Notes under the pieces: generated by a model
Seen by the model: the letters and a program-made list of their open reading frames with translations, nothing else
Told to the model about the DNA's origin: nothing
The model's database searches: none
Origin: Pseudarthrobacter naphthalenicus
GTDB taxonomy: Bacteria; Actinomycetota; Actinomycetes; Actinomycetales; Micrococcaceae
Direction: 5' to 3'
Length of the DNA stretch: 64,000 nucleotides
Assembly (NCBI RefSeq): GCF_029076445.1
Contig: NZ_JARESG010000002.1
Coordinates: 124,001 to 188,000, forward strand
Made by a program: the position numbers and the translations under genes
Shown: positions 34,415 through 42,789 of the stretch, in pieces
Layout: each line of letters starts with the position of its first letter
How positions within the stretch are numbered: position 1 is the stretch's first letter

Positions 34415-34825
34415 CAAAGCGAACTCCTTGAGATGCCAATGGATTGACATTCAATTGTCCCACAACACCACCGTGGCGACCGCCCGGGGGGACGGCCGCC
34501 ACACTGGCTCCGGGCTTCAGCCCGCGGATAGGAGGGCCGGCGACGGCTGGGGGGAGAGCCTCGGTCTCAGAAGACTCTGACGTCGCCGGCCCAGTCTCGG
34601 TCCGGCCCGGAGGCCGGAAAGTGTTGATGGAGAGAGGACCTGGTAAGTCTGGTGGGAGTAGGAGGGCTTTCGCCGCTCCTTGCTCCCGACACAAGTTAAT
34701 CGCACGGGGACCCCCGCGGCACGAGTAGGAAGTACTCTACTTCGACGGTGCGGCTACCGGCTCAGGCTCCGCTGATACGCGTATTCCGCAGGCCCGTCCA
34801 CTCGCTACCAGAGGCCAAGAGCGCT
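34415..34825. other. Structured 411-base gap between sufS and the LuxR-type gene
   Basis: No convincing gene is seen on either strand. It contains a perfect 12-base inverted repeat, GGGCCGGCGACG at 34534-34545 and its complement at 34581-34592, and a small hairpin CGGGCTtcaGCCCG at 34511-34524. The near part (34415-34530, reading leftwards) should hold the sufS promoter, and the far part terminators for the upstream regulator. A small RNA in this region cannot be excluded. Confidence 0.5.
34534..34592 (-). terminator. Inverted repeat, possible terminator of the LuxR-type gene
   Basis: Twelve-base arms match exactly, separated by 35 bases, downstream of the LuxR-type gene end. The large loop and missing T-run make a simple terminator only moderately likely. 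Confidence 0.4.
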
Positions 34826-37498
34826 CTAGTGGGCCAGGGCCGTGGACAGTTCGTCGCGGCTCCGCACGCCGAGCTTCACGTACGTGCGGTACAGATGACC
34901 CTCCACGGTCCGCACGGAGACCATGAGCCGCTGGGCTATTTCGCGGTCCGTGAGCCCTTGGACGGCGAGCTCCACGATGTCCTGTTCGCGGCGGGTGAGG
35001 CGCACCGTGGGAGCCGCAGCGATGAACTGGCCCTCCCGGAACCGCTCGCCCAGTTCGTGATCGCACTTCTCCCGCAGGGCCACGGCCTGGCGGGACCGCC
35101 GGCGTTCACCGGCTGCTTCGAACACCGAACTTGCCCGCGCGTACGCTTCCCTTGCCACATTGACGAAGCCCTCGTTTTCCAACCGGGCCGCCATCTCCAT
35201 CAGGGCATCGGCGTCAGCAGACTCCCAGTGCTGAGCCAGCGAGAGGAACGCCGCGGCCCAACGGCCCTGGACGCTGCCTGCCAGGTTGTGGACCAGGGGA
35301 ATCACCGAATGATCCCCCAGGTCCCAGCACAGGCCCAGCAGTTCCAGCAGCGTGCCGCTGCGGGCTGACACGACCGGTGTGGTGGCGAGGGTGTGGAGGG
35401 ACGCCAGGCCCTTCCCGTCCCGGGTGATGTACTCGGAACCCGCGGCGGCGTAGGCCGTGGCGAGCAGATCCTGGCTGGCCGAACCCTGCGGCGAATCCTT
35501 GTAATCCAGCTCGAGCCTGCTGGACTGGGCAGCGTCACCGAGCCTCGCTGCCACATAGAATGCCAGCGCGGCTCCAAACCGGAACTCCTGCGCGGGATCG
35601 TTCAGCCGCAGCGTCTCCACCGCAGGCAACAGCGTCTGGTAAGCCCGTTCGATCCGGCCCTGCCGCAGCAATGAGTAGCCGCGCAGCACCTGGATGCTGC
35701 CCGCGAAAGCTGCTGCGTCCCGAGGCTGGCGCGCGGCGTAGTCCACCAGTTCCCGTTCTGCCGATTCCCAGTCCCCCACGGCCAGGTAGGCGGCGGCCAG
35801 GCGGCCCAGGACGAACTCGTTGAAGAAGAAAACTCCGCTGTCCAGCGAGGAAAGTCCAGACGCCGCCATGAGTCCTGCATCCAGGCCCTGGACCGCGCGT
35901 CCGGCTGCTGCCAGGGTCTGGGCCAGCAGGGCAGCACCCACGGTGAGGAGAGCGGGATCGGTGCCGCTTCCAGGGTTACGGCTTCGAAGATCCTGGACCT
36001 CATGCTCCAAAGCCGCGTAGTTCCCCGCTTCGCCGAATTCCAGCATGCGCAGCAGCTGCTCCCGCCAGTCCGTTGCTGAGTCGGTGCCGGTTTCGGCGGG
36101 GCTGGTGCGGAGCAATTCGCGGGAGTCGGCAGCGAAAGCTGCCAGCGGTGTTCCCATGGCCCGATGAGCAAGCGTCCTCAGCATCAGGGCGGGGGCGGCC
36201 CCGGGGCCGTCTCCGAGCTGCAGCCAGCAGCCGTCCAGGAGTTTGGCCGCGCCGGCGTAGTCCCCCTCGTTGAACAAAGCCCTCGCTTGAACCGCGTGGG
36301 CCGCCGGGACAAGTGCGGGGTCCGTAATCTTGGCCGCCATGGCCCTGACGCTTCGGTTCCTAAAATGGGCCAGCGCGGTCCCTGCGGCTTCAAGTAGTTC
36401 CGGCTCCCCTGTTTTCACGCCGCATTCCAGGGCCCACTCCACAGCCCTCAGCCGGCCCTCTGACCCGGCCGGGGATGTGGCCAGGTGCTCGCGTACCCTT
36501 TCGAGAAGCTGCAGGCTTCGCGACACGGAAATGGTGAGCCGGAGGGCGTCGCCGAACATGGCGTTCCAGATGCGAAGGTCAGCCGGGGTGCCATGACTCT
36601 CCACCACCATCTGTTGGTCCAGCAGCGAGCGCACCACTTCGGCGCCGCAGATGTCTTCAATAACCTTGCGGCTCACTGGCCCTGCCAGTGCAATAAGTTT
36701 CAGGGCTTCCTGTTCGGCGGCGGTGCGCCGCAGCATGTCCTTCACCACGACGTTCGTCAGCCGCGGCCCGTCGGGCGGCAACGGGTCCAGGAGCATCCAG
36801 ATCCCGTTCCGTTTGGCGAGCTGGCCCCCTTCCGCGGCGTCATGGAGCAGCGCATCGAGGATCCGCGGGTTTCCACCGGAGGCACTCCAGATGGTGTCAA
36901 CAGTTCCGGCAGGAACGGTGCCGTCCAGGGCGTGGGCGAGAACCTCTTCGATCTGTTCCCGGTTCAGCGGACGAAGGTCAACACGATCGGCAAGGCCGTC
37001 ATACCAAAGCTGCGCCAGGGGCTGGGGCAGGCCGGGCCGCGGCCTGCCTGCCGCCACCACGCTGGCCCACCCGGCTGAAATCATGTCGGCCACGATGCCG
37101 GCAGTGGCGTCGTCCAGGTGGTGGGCATCATCCATCACCAGCAGCAGCGGCGCATCCCTGCCCGCTTTGAGCCTTTCGAAATAGCTCCAGACGGACCTCA
37201 GCACCGCCACCGGCGACACCGAATCCTCGGCGGTCAGCTCCGCGGTGTACGGGGCAAGGATCCCAAAGGGAACGCGTGAGAGCGAGGAACTTCCATGGAT
37301 CTGAACAACGATCATGTCAGCGGCCAGCCGCTCGGTGATGGCTTCTGCCAGCGCGGTCTTCCCGATTCCCGGGCCCGCCATCAGGAACACGGCCTGGCTG
37401 GTTCGGGTCCGGATGGTATTGCAGATGCGATCCAGCGGCTGCCGCCGCCCCGTGAGCAGGCGGCCCGGTTTCGGTGGGTGGCCGTTAGACGAGTCCAG
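34826..37498 (-). CDS. Large ATPase/LuxR-family transcriptional regulator (second of a tandem pair)
   Basis: This is an 890-residue protein if started at CTG 37498. An N-terminal AAA/STAND ATPase has Walker A AGPGIGKTAL and Walker B LLLVMDDAHHLDD. A long helical-repeat middle follows, and the C-terminal LuxR helix-turn-helix (LTRREQDIVELAVQGLTDREIA...VRTVEGHLYRTYVKLGV) ends the protein. It likely binds DNA after ligand or nucleotide sensing. From the first canonical start (GTG 37390) Walker A would begin at residue 6, leaving out a normal preceding stretch (LTGRRQPLDRICNTI). CTG 37498 follows AGGGGTGATC, a nearly full anti-16S match, at correct spacing. It overlaps the stop of its upstream paralogue by 14 bases. 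Confidence 0.82.
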   Translation of the reverse strand: MDSSNGHPPKPGRLLTGRRQPLDRICNTIRTRTSQAVFLMAGPGIGKTALAEAITERLAADMIVVQIHGSSSLSRVPFGILAPYTAELTAEDSVSPVAVLRSVWSYFERLKAGRDAPLLLVMDDAHHLDDATAGIVADMISAGWASVVAAGRPRPGLPQPLAQLWYDGLADRVDLRPLNREQIEEVLAHALDGTVPAGTVDTIWSASGGNPRILDALLHDAAEGGQLAKRNGIWMLLDPLPPDGPRLTNVVVKDMLRRTAAEQEALKLIALAGPVSRKVIEDICGAEVVRSLLDQQMVVESHGTPADLRIWNAMFGDALRLTISVSRSLQLLERVREHLATSPAGSEGRLRAVEWALECGVKTGEPELLEAAGTALAHFRNRSVRAMAAKITDPALVPAAHAVQARALFNEGDYAGAAKLLDGCWLQLGDGPGAAPALMLRTLAHRAMGTPLAAFAADSRELLRTSPAETGTDSATDWREQLLRMLEFGEAGNYAALEHEVQDLRSRNPGSGTDPALLTVGAALLAQTLAAAGRAVQGLDAGLMAASGLSSLDSGVFFFNEFVLGRLAAAYLAVGDWESAERELVDYAARQPRDAAAFAGSIQVLRGYSLLRQGRIERAYQTLLPAVETLRLNDPAQEFRFGAALAFYVAARLGDAAQSSRLELDYKDSPQGSASQDLLATAYAAAGSEYITRDGKGLASLHTLATTPVVSARSGTLLELLGLCWDLGDHSVIPLVHNLAGSVQGRWAAAFLSLAQHWESADADALMEMAARLENEGFVNVAREAYARASSVFEAAGERRRSRQAVALREKCDHELGERFREGQFIAAAPTVRLTRREQDIVELAVQGLTDREIAQRLMVSVRTVEGHLYRTYVKLGVRSRDELSTALAH

Positions 37499-40217
37499 TC
37501 AGATCACCCCTGGATGTAACTCCCAGCTTGGTGAAGACCTGGTATAAATGGCCTTCCACGGTACGGACCGAGACGCCCATGTCCAGTGCAATATCGCGGT
37601 TGGAGGCGCCCCTGCCGGCGAGGCGCGCAATCTGCCGCTCCCTGCTGGTCAGGAGCGGGCTGCCGCTGCTGGGCACGATAGGCAGGCTGGCCACAGTGGA
37701 AGCCAGGATGTCCAGCCGTGCCTGGGCAGTCCTTGCTGCGGCCGGGTCGCCGGCCTGGCGGGCGTAGTCAACAGCCAACGCCATGCAGCGAGCCTCAACA
37801 GCATCCAGCTCCAGGGTTGCGGCGAGCTCGCCGCCGGCCAGCAGGGTCTTGGCGTCATGGGTCCGGGTGCCCACGGCAATCAAACGCGAGATCTCCGCCA
37901 GAGGACCCTGGCGGTGGCCGGCCACCTCTTCGAGCAGGCGGAAGTCGGCCTCCGTGCCTTGCACTGTGGCGCCCAGCAGGCCGATCCCGGCAAGCGTGTA
38001 CCTCCCGGCCGCGATGTCGCGCCGGGCAGTCTCCTTCAGCCGGTTGACGGCCTCGGTGTCGTTCAGCCACCGTCCGGCCATGTCGGCACAGAAGTCGGTG
38101 ATGCTCCGGGTAACGTGATCGGCGACTCCGCCGCTTCGCTGGAGCTTGTCCAGGTATTTCCGGGCCTGACCGGCATTGCCCAACTGCGCATAAGCAAAAG
38201 CAACGGCTGCGTATGCTTCCCGGCGGATGCCCTGGGCCGGCCGAAGCTCAAGTTGAGCCACCGCCGACAACAGCGAATCCAACGCAACGGCGCCCCGTCC
38301 GGCAAAGACGTAGGCGAGTCCGACAGCCAGCTCAGTGGCGGCGCTTCGGTACGGAAGCTGGTGGATCTCCCGGGCGGCGGGATTGAGGAGGTCAATGCAG
38401 CGGTGCCACTGGCCGGCCGTCAGCAGGACGGAATAGGCCCTTTCGGTGAAAGTCTCGCGGAGGCCGACGATGTGGCCGGCATCGGATATCTGGCCACCCA
38501 GCTGCCTCATGAGACTCAGGGCATCCATTTCCCGCCCGGTCATGGCGAGGGCAGTCATCAGGATCATGGCCGAGTTCATCCGGAACCACAGATCGGGGTT
38601 CAACCCGGCGTCAGCAGCAGCCTCCAGGCCGGGGATGGCTGCTGCGTAGTCTCCCACGAACGCCTGGTACTCGAACTCGCTGAGGCTGATCCGGTTCGTT
38701 GCGGCCGCAACGGGATCAGGCCATGCCTTCGCCCCAGGCTCAGCCTCCAGCCGCTCCCGCGCCGTCTTCAGGAGCGCCGGCACCCTGTCCGCATGGTCGG
38801 GCAGCCAGACCATGACCCGCGCTTTTGCTGCGATGACTTCGGCGTATTCCTGTGCGCCCAGGCTGTCCAGCTGAGGCTGTGAGATGTCGTCCAGGGCGCC
38901 CATCGCCTGGACGGGAAGATCCAGGAGCAGGTAGGCGGCAGCCTTCTGCCGTTGGGCGGCCACCCATTGGGGATCGTTGCGCCTGAGCGTCTCGGCATAT
39001 TTCAGGGCGAAGTGCGGGTCAAAAAGCTGAACTGCCGCTTTGGCGGCGGCCAGCGCCATGGTGGGGCTGAGCTCGGCCTCACACTCGTTTGTCCATGCCG
39101 CAAACGCCATCAGCTCTTCCACGGTCATGCCGGCGGGATCGGGTTCCTGTCCGTCCAGGAGGAGATTCCGCAGTTCCCGGCGCCGGGTGATGCTGAGCCA
39201 CGAGCGCACAACGTCGCCCAGGTACATTTCCCGCAACGAAACCCAGCGGCTCTCCGACGCGTCGATCTCAAGCAGCCCGGCGTCCTCCATGTCAGCGACG
39301 ATGCCGGCACCGTACACCGCAGTGAGCCGCGAGAGCTCCACCCGCCGGGCGCAGGCCAGCATTTCGATGACCTCCCGCTCCTGGGGAGACTGCCGGGACC
39401 AGCGCGACCGGACAATGTCCTCAAGGCTCGCCGCGCCGTCGAGCACCACTTTGTCCCGCAAGGTCCATACCGAGTCTGAGAGCACCAGGTTTCCGGACTG
39501 CTGCTGCTCGGCCACCAGTGCCTTGAGCAGCAATGGATTCCCTCCCACCATGGTGTGGAAGGTGCTGACCAGGGAGGCGGATACCCGGCTGCCGAGCAAG
39601 GACAGCAGCACCTGGCGGGTCTGCAGCTCATTGAGGTTGTCCAGCCTGACCTCAGTCAGCCGGCGGTCCGTGAGGAGCCAATGGAAATCCGCCGGAAGAT
39701 CACTGATTCCGGGCGCGACGGCGACAATGCGCGCGGTTCCGGTGAGGAGGATGTTCAGCAGGACGCCGGCACTCATGTCATCGATGGTGCCTGCAGTATC
39801 CAGGGTGATCACGCATTGGCGGCCGGCGGCGTCACTGCGGATCAGGGACGTTATGCCGCGCAGAATGGCCGTGGGCGAACCCATGTATGCCTGCGGAAGA
39901 CGCGCGAGCAGGAAGGCCAGGCACCCGTACGGAGTATCCCCCGTGGCGGTCCCGCAACGGAGCTGCAGGGACCAGACATCGGGGCCAAGCTCGGAAACGG
40001 CCGTCCTCGCCAAGGATGATTTACCCACGCCGCGACCGCCGGTGATGACCACCCCGAGGGAGCCGGCGCTGGTCAGCGCCGTGCGAACGGCTTCAAGATT
40101 TGCGCTTCGTGCCGGCGCAGACCATCGCTGCGCCTCTGACATGCCGACGTTTTCCGTCCGCACATCAGGGTCATTGAGCTGTGACCCACGTTCCCAGCTG
40201 AGTGGCTCGATTGACAT
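37485..40217 (-). CDS. Large ATPase/LuxR-family transcriptional regulator (first of a tandem pair)
   Basis: This 910-residue protein has Walker A TGGRGVGKSS, a degenerate Walker B (CVITLDTAGTIDD), a long alpha-helical repeat middle and the C-terminal LuxR domain (LTSRERQIARLAGRGASNRDIA...VRTVEGHLYQVFTKLGV). It is clearly a paralogue of the next gene; the two DNA-binding helices are nearly identical. ATG 40217 follows AGGGGATAA; TTG 40238 is an alternative. The pair is transcribed toward sufS. The regulon is unknown. Confidence 0.85.
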   Translation of the reverse strand: MSIEPLSWERGSQLNDPDVRTENVGMSEAQRWSAPARSANLEAVRTALTSAGSLGVVITGGRGVGKSSLARTAVSELGPDVWSLQLRCGTATGDTPYGCLAFLLARLPQAYMGSPTAILRGITSLIRSDAAGRQCVITLDTAGTIDDMSAGVLLNILLTGTARIVAVAPGISDLPADFHWLLTDRRLTEVRLDNLNELQTRQVLLSLLGSRVSASLVSTFHTMVGGNPLLLKALVAEQQQSGNLVLSDSVWTLRDKVVLDGAASLEDIVRSRWSRQSPQEREVIEMLACARRVELSRLTAVYGAGIVADMEDAGLLEIDASESRWVSLREMYLGDVVRSWLSITRRRELRNLLLDGQEPDPAGMTVEELMAFAAWTNECEAELSPTMALAAAKAAVQLFDPHFALKYAETLRRNDPQWVAAQRQKAAAYLLLDLPVQAMGALDDISQPQLDSLGAQEYAEVIAAKARVMVWLPDHADRVPALLKTARERLEAEPGAKAWPDPVAAATNRISLSEFEYQAFVGDYAAAIPGLEAAADAGLNPDLWFRMNSAMILMTALAMTGREMDALSLMRQLGGQISDAGHIVGLRETFTERAYSVLLTAGQWHRCIDLLNPAAREIHQLPYRSAATELAVGLAYVFAGRGAVALDSLLSAVAQLELRPAQGIRREAYAAVAFAYAQLGNAGQARKYLDKLQRSGGVADHVTRSITDFCADMAGRWLNDTEAVNRLKETARRDIAAGRYTLAGIGLLGATVQGTEADFRLLEEVAGHRQGPLAEISRLIAVGTRTHDAKTLLAGGELAATLELDAVEARCMALAVDYARQAGDPAAARTAQARLDILASTVASLPIVPSSGSPLLTSRERQIARLAGRGASNRDIALDMGVSVRTVEGHLYQVFTKLGVTSRGDLTGLV

Positions 40218-40333
40218 GAACTTATCCCCTACGTCCAATAAGCGGGAACAAGCCCCATCGCCCCCCGCTTGTTAAGCAGACTACCCCCAGGCAAGGAAGG
40301 CTGAACAGTGATTCGGGGTTTTTCGTCCGATTA

Positions 40334-40924
40334 CTACACGTCGGTCTTTGCGGGGTGGAACTTCTGCTGCGCCGCGGTCAGCCCTTCCCTGATCAGCATC
40401 TCCACCGCATCCGCAGCTTCATCCAGCAGAAACGGCAGGTCCTTACGCTCGGCGCTGCCAAAGTCACGGAGCACATAGTCGGCGGTATCCATGCGGCCCG
40501 GCGGGCGGCCCACCCCCACCCTGACCCTCAGGTAGTCCTTGGTGCCGAGTGCTTTGGAGATATCCCTGAGTCCGTTGTGGCCGCCCTCGCCGCCGCCGCA
40601 CTTGAGCCTGACGGTCTTGAACGGGATATCAATCTCATCGTGCACCGCCACCACCCGGTCCGGTCCAATGTCATAAAAATTCGACAGGGCGGCCACGGGG
40701 CCGCCGGAGACGTTCATGTAGCTCATTGGCTTGGCGAGCACCACTCGCGGTCCCCCAATCCCCAGCCGCCCTTCGAGGACCTGGGCCCGGGCTTTATGGG
40801 TTTTGAAGTTTCCGCCGAGCCGGCCGGCGAGTTCGTCAAGAACCATCTGGCCAACGTTGTGCCTGTTGCCTTTGTATTCGGCTCCGGGGTTTCCGAGGCC
40901 GACAATCAGCCAGGTGTCAGTCAT
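40334..40924 (-). CDS. pth: Peptidyl-tRNA hydrolase
   Basis: This 196-residue enzyme has the Pth motifs [20 protein letters not shown] (with the catalytic His), [25 protein letters not shown] and [15 protein letters not shown]. It frees tRNA from prematurely released peptidyl-tRNA. It lies 80 bases after rplY on the same strand, the common actinobacterial arrangement. The gap to the LuxR-type gene (40218-40333) contains a 7-base inverted repeat (40247-40253 with 40267-40273). Confidence 0.96.
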   Translation of the reverse strand: MTDTWLIVGLGNPGAEYKGNRHNVGQMVLDELAGRLGGNFKTHKARAQVLEGRLGIGGPRVVLAKPMSYMNVSGGPVAALSNFYDIGPDRVVAVHDEIDIPFKTVRLKCGGGEGGHNGLRDISKALGTKDYLRVRVGVGRPPGRMDTADYVLRDFGSAERKDLPFLLDEAADAVEMLIREGLTAAQQKFHPAKTDV

Positions 40925-41004
40925 TGTTCCATCCTAAAGTGGTCCGGACACGGCTGTGGCCGGACCCCGACGGGGCCCGGCCACGGCTGCAAACTGAGCG
41001 GGTG

Positions 41005-41589
41005 TTACTCGGCAGCGGCTTCAGAGGAAGCCTGGGCCTCTTCGTCGGAGACCTCGGTGGCCTCGGAGATGTTGATGACCAGGGCGTCGGCGTCTGCCAG
41101 CAGCACGGAACCCTTCGGCAGGACCAGGTCGGACGCGAGAATGTGCTGACCGGCGGTGCGGCCTTCGATGTCTACCTCGATGCCGGTGGGCAGGTGGGTT
41201 GCCTCGGCCTCGAGGGAGATGACGGTCAGTTCCTGGTTGAAGACGTTGCCCGGGGCCAGTTCGCCAACAACGTGGACCGGGATGTCCACGGTGACCTTCT
41301 CGCCCTTGCGAACGGTCAGCAGGTCGATGTGCTCGATGATCTGCTTGATGGGGTCGCGCTGGACGTCCTTGACCAGGGCCAGGTGATCTTCGCCGTTGAC
41401 GTCCAGGGACAGCAGGGCGTTGGCCGTGCGGACTGCCAGGGTGGTGGCCTTGGCAGGCAGCGTGATGTGGATCGGCTCGGCGCCGTGGCCGTAGATGACG
41501 GCGGGGATCAGGTTGGCCATGCGGGCGCGGCGGGCATAGCCCTTGCCGAATTCGGTGCGTACTTCTGCTGCGAGCTTCTGCTCAGACAT
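41005..41589 (-). CDS. rplY: 50S ribosomal protein L25/general stress protein Ctc
   Basis: This 194-residue protein is the long TL5/Ctc form: an N-terminal L25 5S-rRNA-binding domain (RTEFGKGYARRARMANLIPAVIYGHG) plus a C-terminal beta domain (VDIPVHVVGELAPGNVFNQELTVISLEAEATHLP) and an acidic Glu/Ala tail. It binds 5S rRNA. It follows prs and precedes pth, as in many actinobacteria. The gap to prs holds a terminator-like hairpin, so rplY may have its own promoter. Confidence 0.95.
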   Translation of the reverse strand: MSEQKLAAEVRTEFGKGYARRARMANLIPAVIYGHGAEPIHITLPAKATTLAVRTANALLSLDVNGEDHLALVKDVQRDPIKQIIEHIDLLTVRKGEKVTVDIPVHVVGELAPGNVFNQELTVISLEAEATHLPTGIEVDIEGRTAGQHILASDLVLPKGSVLLADADALVINISEATEVSDEEAQASSEAAAE

Positions 41590-41741
41590 GGGTGTCTCCT
41601 CTGGAAATCTACGTGGTGTTCAGCAAGGGCGGAGGTCTGTTGCGACCTTCAACGCCGGGCGGCCAGGTGTGGCGCCCTTCCAGAAGGGAGATTCAGACCC
41701 AGTCGATAACGGAGACTGTTCTCCCTCGCCAAGGTATCGTC

Positions 41742-41790
41742 AAAAAGCTTACCAGCGCCGGGCCCTAATACTGAAAACGGGACCGGCGCC
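41742..41790 (-). terminator. Terminator after prs
   Basis: Reading along the minus strand after the prs stop, CGCCGGTCCC pairs with GGGCCCGGCG (one mismatch), and TTTTT follows a few bases beyond the stem. The position 15-60 bases after prs fits an intrinsic terminator. Confidence 0.65.
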
Positions 41791-41805
41791 GGACGGAAGT
41801 CCTGC

Positions 41806-42786
41806 TTAAGCGTTGCCGTCGAACAGGCTGGTGACCGAACCGTCGTCGAACACTTCATGGATGGCGCGGGCGATCAGGGGCGCGATGGACAGCACCGTCA
41901 ACTGCGGGAAGCGCTGGTGCGAGGAAATCGGCAGGGTGTTGGTGACCACCACTTCACGGGCACCGGATTCGGCGAGCCGCTGGGCGGCGGGGTCGGAGAA
42001 CACTGCGTGCGTCGCGGCGATGATGACGTCCTTGGCACCGGCATTCATGAGCACCTGGACCGCTCCGGAGATGGTGCCGCCGGTGTCGATCATGTCATCG
42101 ATCAACACGCAGGTCCGGCCCTTGACCTGGCCCACGACCGTTTTGGATACGGCCTGGTTGGGCACGGTGAGGTCGCGGCTCTTGTGCACAAACGCCAGCG
42201 GGGCCCCGCCCAGGCGCTCTGCCCACTGCTCGGCGACGCGGACGCGGCCGGTGTCCGGGGAAACAACCGTGATATTGTCGGCGCCCACCTTGGTCCGGAT
42301 GTAGTCCGCCAGCAGGGGGATGGCCATGAGGTGGTCCACGGGGCCGTCGAAGAAGCCCTGGATCTGTGAGGTGTGCAGGTCAACGCTCATGATGCGGTCA
42401 GCGCCGGCGGTCTTGTACAGGTCCGCAACCAGCCGGGCGGAGATGGGTTCGCGGCCGCGGCCCTTCTTGTCCTGGCGCGCGTACGGGTAGAACGGCGATA
42501 CCACCGTGATCCGCTTGGCGGAGGCACGCTTCAGCGAATCAATCATGATCAGCTGTTCCATCAGGTGGTTGTTCAGTGGCGCCGGGTGGGCCTGGATGAC
42601 GAACGCGTCGGTGCCGCGGACACTTTCGCCGGCGCGGACATAGATTTCCCCGTTGGCGAAGTCGTAGGCGTCAATGGGCAGCAGCTCAGTCCCCAACTCC
42701 TTCGCGATTTCCCGCGCCAGTTCCGGGTGCGCCCGCCCGGCGGCAAGCACCAGCTTCTTCTCGCCGTGTGCGGTAATTTCGCTCAT
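41806..42786 (-). CDS. prs: Ribose-phosphate pyrophosphokinase
   Basis: This 326-residue PRPP synthetase has PLNNHLMEQLIMIDSLKRASAKRITVV, PYARQDKKGRGREPISARL, the metal/ATP region SVDLHTSQIQGFFDGPVDHL and the PRPP loop VLIDDMIDTGGTI. It makes PRPP from ribose-5-phosphate and ATP for nucleotides, His and Trp. It starts 3 bases after the glmU stop, so the two are cotranscribed. A hairpin follows the stop. Confidence 0.97.
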   Translation of the reverse strand: MSEITAHGEKKLVLAAGRAHPELAREIAKELGTELLPIDAYDFANGEIYVRAGESVRGTDAFVIQAHPAPLNNHLMEQLIMIDSLKRASAKRITVVSPFYPYARQDKKGRGREPISARLVADLYKTAGADRIMSVDLHTSQIQGFFDGPVDHLMAIPLLADYIRTKVGADNITVVSPDTGRVRVAEQWAERLGGAPLAFVHKSRDLTVPNQAVSKTVVGQVKGRTCVLIDDMIDTGGTISGAVQVLMNAGAKDVIIAATHAVFSDPAAQRLAESGAREVVVTNTLPISSHQRFPQLTVLSIAPLIARAIHEVFDDGSVTSLFDGNA

Positions 42787-42789
42787 GAT

